In this document: positions 16,094 to 17,394 of the stretch, piece after piece | How positions within the stretch are numbered: position 1 is the stretch's first letter | Layout: the number at the start of each line of letters is the position of its first letter | Assembly: GCA_902782915.1 (NCBI GenBank) | Contig: CACZOV010000060.1 | Span: 1-17,394 of the forward strand | DNA from: an uncultured Erysipelotrichaceae bacterium | GTDB taxonomy: Bacteria; Bacillota_I; Bacilli_A; RF39; UBA660 | Direction: 5' to 3' | DNA length: 17,394 nucleotides | The notes under the pieces: model-generated | Seen by the model: the letters and a program-made list of their open reading frames with translations, nothing else | Told to the model about the DNA's origin: nothing | The model's database searches: none | Translations under genes and position numbers: made by a program

Positions 16094-16122
16094 TTGACAA
16101 AAATAATCTTTTATAGTATAAT
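16094..16122 (+). promoter_or_regulatory. Consensus SigA promoter for adhesin gene
   Basis: TTGACA (16094-16099), 17-base spacer, TATAAT (16117-16122), an exact consensus. It predicts strong expression with a leader of about 28 nt. Confidence 0.92.
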
Positions 16123-16156
16123 ATGGACATCTTATTTTTTAGGGGGGGAATATATA

Positions 16157-17394
16157 ATGAAAAGAATAAGAAACTTAATGATTCTAGTATTATCATTGTT
16201 TGGATTATTAAATGTTAATGCTGAAACTTTAAATGTTCCACAAACAATTACAATGAAAGAAAAATCATCACTATATTATTTTTCTGGAGAAAAGAAAACA
16301 AATTATATTGGTGATTATAATTTCTATCGTAAAGAATTAGTTGATGGAACTTTAGTATATTGTGTAAGCAATATTGATACTAATGCACCAGGTGGATTAA
16401 CATTATATTTAAAAGGTGAAGTTCAAGATGCTGGACTTGATTATATTATTAGAAATGGTTATCCAAATCAATCATTTACAGGTGATGGATTAAAGGATTA
16501 CTATATTACTCAATCAGCAATTTGGGAATACTTTGATGAAACAAGAGGAAGTAATAACTGGCCTTATGTATCATTTACAAGTTCATCAAGCGGAATGAGA
16601 GGATATGTTTACTACTTAGTTCAAGGAGCACGTGCTGCTAAAACTACAGAACAAGTAGGACCAACTATAAGTGTATCTGGAAATAAAACAATGAAATTAT
16701 CAAAAGATGCAAAATATTTTGTTTCTGATCCAATGACTGTAAAAATGGAAGGAACAAATGGTACATACAATGTAACACTTGTTAATGCAAAAGAAGGAAC
16801 ACTTGTAAAAAGTGAAAGTGGAGAAGAAAAAACTTCATTTAAAGATGGAGAAAAATTCGTTATTTACGTTCCAAAAACTACAAATACAAGTGGAACTGTA
16901 AAGGTTTCTGTAAGTAGTAAAAATACAGTTGCTAAAACTTATGAATATACATCAGGAAAATGGGGATATCAAGATATTGGTATCATCTATAATACTGATA
17001 TAGAAGCATCAAATGAAATTACTTTAAAATATGATAAAGTAGTAACAAAAGTAAAAATAAGTAAACAAGATATTACAAGTAAAGAAGAACTTCCAGGAGC
17101 AACTCTTGAAATTCATGATAAAAATGGAAAACTTGTAAAAAGTTGGGTATCAACAAATGAACCATACTATATTGAAAATCTTGCTGAAGGAACTTATACA
17201 TTAACTGAAACAAGTGCACCAAGTGGATATAAATTATCAAAAGAGACAGTATCTTTTACTGTAAAATCTGATGGTAGTGTTACAAGTGCAGTTATGTATA
17301 ATGAACACGAAGTAACAAAAGTAAAAATAAGTAAACAAGATATTACAAATAAAGAAGAACTTCCAGGAGCAACTCTTGAAATTCGTGATGAAAA
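16157..17394 (+). CDS. Thioester-domain, Cna-B repeat surface adhesin (partial, 3' end outside window)
   Basis: 412 codons are visible; the frame is open at the right edge. ATG 16157 follows AGGGGGG (16141-16147). Residues 1-22 are a signal peptide (cleavage after NVNA). About 23-290 resemble a thioester (TED/TQXA) domain: Cys69 in LVYCVSN, the family signature TQSAIWEY (residues 118-125), and a late Gln272 in WGYQDIGIIY. Cys69 and Gln272 are the likely pair forming the internal thioester that bonds covalently to host or neighbour amines. From about 294 comes a Cna-B/SpaA domain (GATLEI, EGTYTLTETSAPSGY) with K303, E351 and N382 placed as in self-generated isopeptide bonds. A second, almost identical copy begins at residue 386 and is cut by the window. 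In known relatives a repeat stalk leads to an LPXTG or other wall anchor; here that part is not visible. It has its own exact-consensus promoter. Confidence 0.88.
   Translation, partial: MKRIRNLMILVLSLFGLLNVNAETLNVPQTITMKEKSSLYYFSGEKKTNYIGDYNFYRKELVDGTLVYCVSNIDTNAPGGLTLYLKGEVQDAGLDYIIRNGYPNQSFTGDGLKDYYITQSAIWEYFDETRGSNNWPYVSFTSSSSGMRGYVYYLVQGARAAKTTEQVGPTISVSGNKTMKLSKDAKYFVSDPMTVKMEGTNGTYNVTLVNAKEGTLVKSESGEEKTSFKDGEKFVIYVPKTTNTSGTVKVSVSSKNTVAKTYEYTSGKWGYQDIGIIYNTDIEASNEITLKYDKVVTKVKISKQDITSKEELPGATLEIHDKNGKLVKSWVSTNEPYYIENLAEGTYTLTETSAPSGYKLSKETVSFTVKSDGSVTSAVMYNEHEVTKVKISKQDITNKEELPGATLEIRDE
17041..17394 (+). repeat. Tandem Cna-B module repeat, 270-bp period
   Basis: The 84 bases at 17311-17394 match 17041-17124 at 81 positions; the three differences change Ser to Asn, His to Arg and Lys to Glu. 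The period of 270 bp equals one 90-residue Cna-B module. More copies probably follow outside the window. Confidence 0.9.

Noticed and set aside
1..17394. CRISPR array, tRNA, rRNA, insertion sequence or integrase
   Set aside because: No regularly spaced short repeats, no cloverleaf-like or rRNA-like GC-rich segment, and no transposase or recombinase motif was seen on either strand. This is by eye only.

Overview
The window is AT-rich, gene-dense DNA from what looks like a low-GC Bacilli/Firmicutes-lineage bacterium, plausibly an uncultured gut anaerobe of the RF39/Erysipelotrichia kind (inference). The support is strong Shine-Dalgarno sites, SigA-type promoters close to TTGACA-17-TATAAT, an RNase Y, a full-length pyruvate:ferredoxin oxidoreductase (anaerobic metabolism), a MraY and a secreted autolysin (so a peptidoglycan wall), and a thioester/Cna-B surface adhesin. 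Ten or eleven genes are present. Every visible stop is TAA (9) or TAG (2), and tryptophan is read from TGG.

Layout. The left edge holds the 3' end of an unrecognised gene (1-290), then a wrecked nucleoside-phosphorylase gene (about 293-568) and a terminator. Next come a secreted multidomain glucosaminidase with SH3-like and Ig-like modules (733-3969), a convergent DUF192 gene (3980-4285, minus), and a two-gene unit made of a RelA/SpoT-fold nucleotidyltransferase-like protein and a 74-residue protein (4356-5332). The FtsK/SpoIIIE DNA translocase follows (5386-7623), converging on a Cof-type HAD phosphatase (7633-8364, minus). Then come a divergent large HAD-like protein (8487-9650), a stand-alone mraY (9757-10737), rny with a structured 5' leader (10958-12511), nifJ (12632-16048), and the 5' part of a thioester-domain/Cna-B adhesin (16157 to the window end).

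The genes are mostly single transcription units. Nearly every one is followed by a hairpin plus T-run whose stem begins at or includes the stop codon, and most have a recognisable promoter just upstream. Functionally the region mixes cell-wall and division functions (autolysin, MraY, FtsK), RNA turnover (RNase Y), central anaerobic metabolism (NifJ), nucleotide/phosphate chemistry (two HAD proteins and the RelA/SpoT-like protein) and host- or neighbour-facing surface proteins. No CRISPR array, rRNA, tRNA or insertion sequence was seen. The parts most worth a second look are the structured leader of rny, the RelA/SpoT-like two-gene unit, the thioester adhesin with near-identical repeats, and the large HAD-like protein. 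Several starts were moved downstream from the longest open frame because the Shine-Dalgarno sequence overlaps the upstream candidate.
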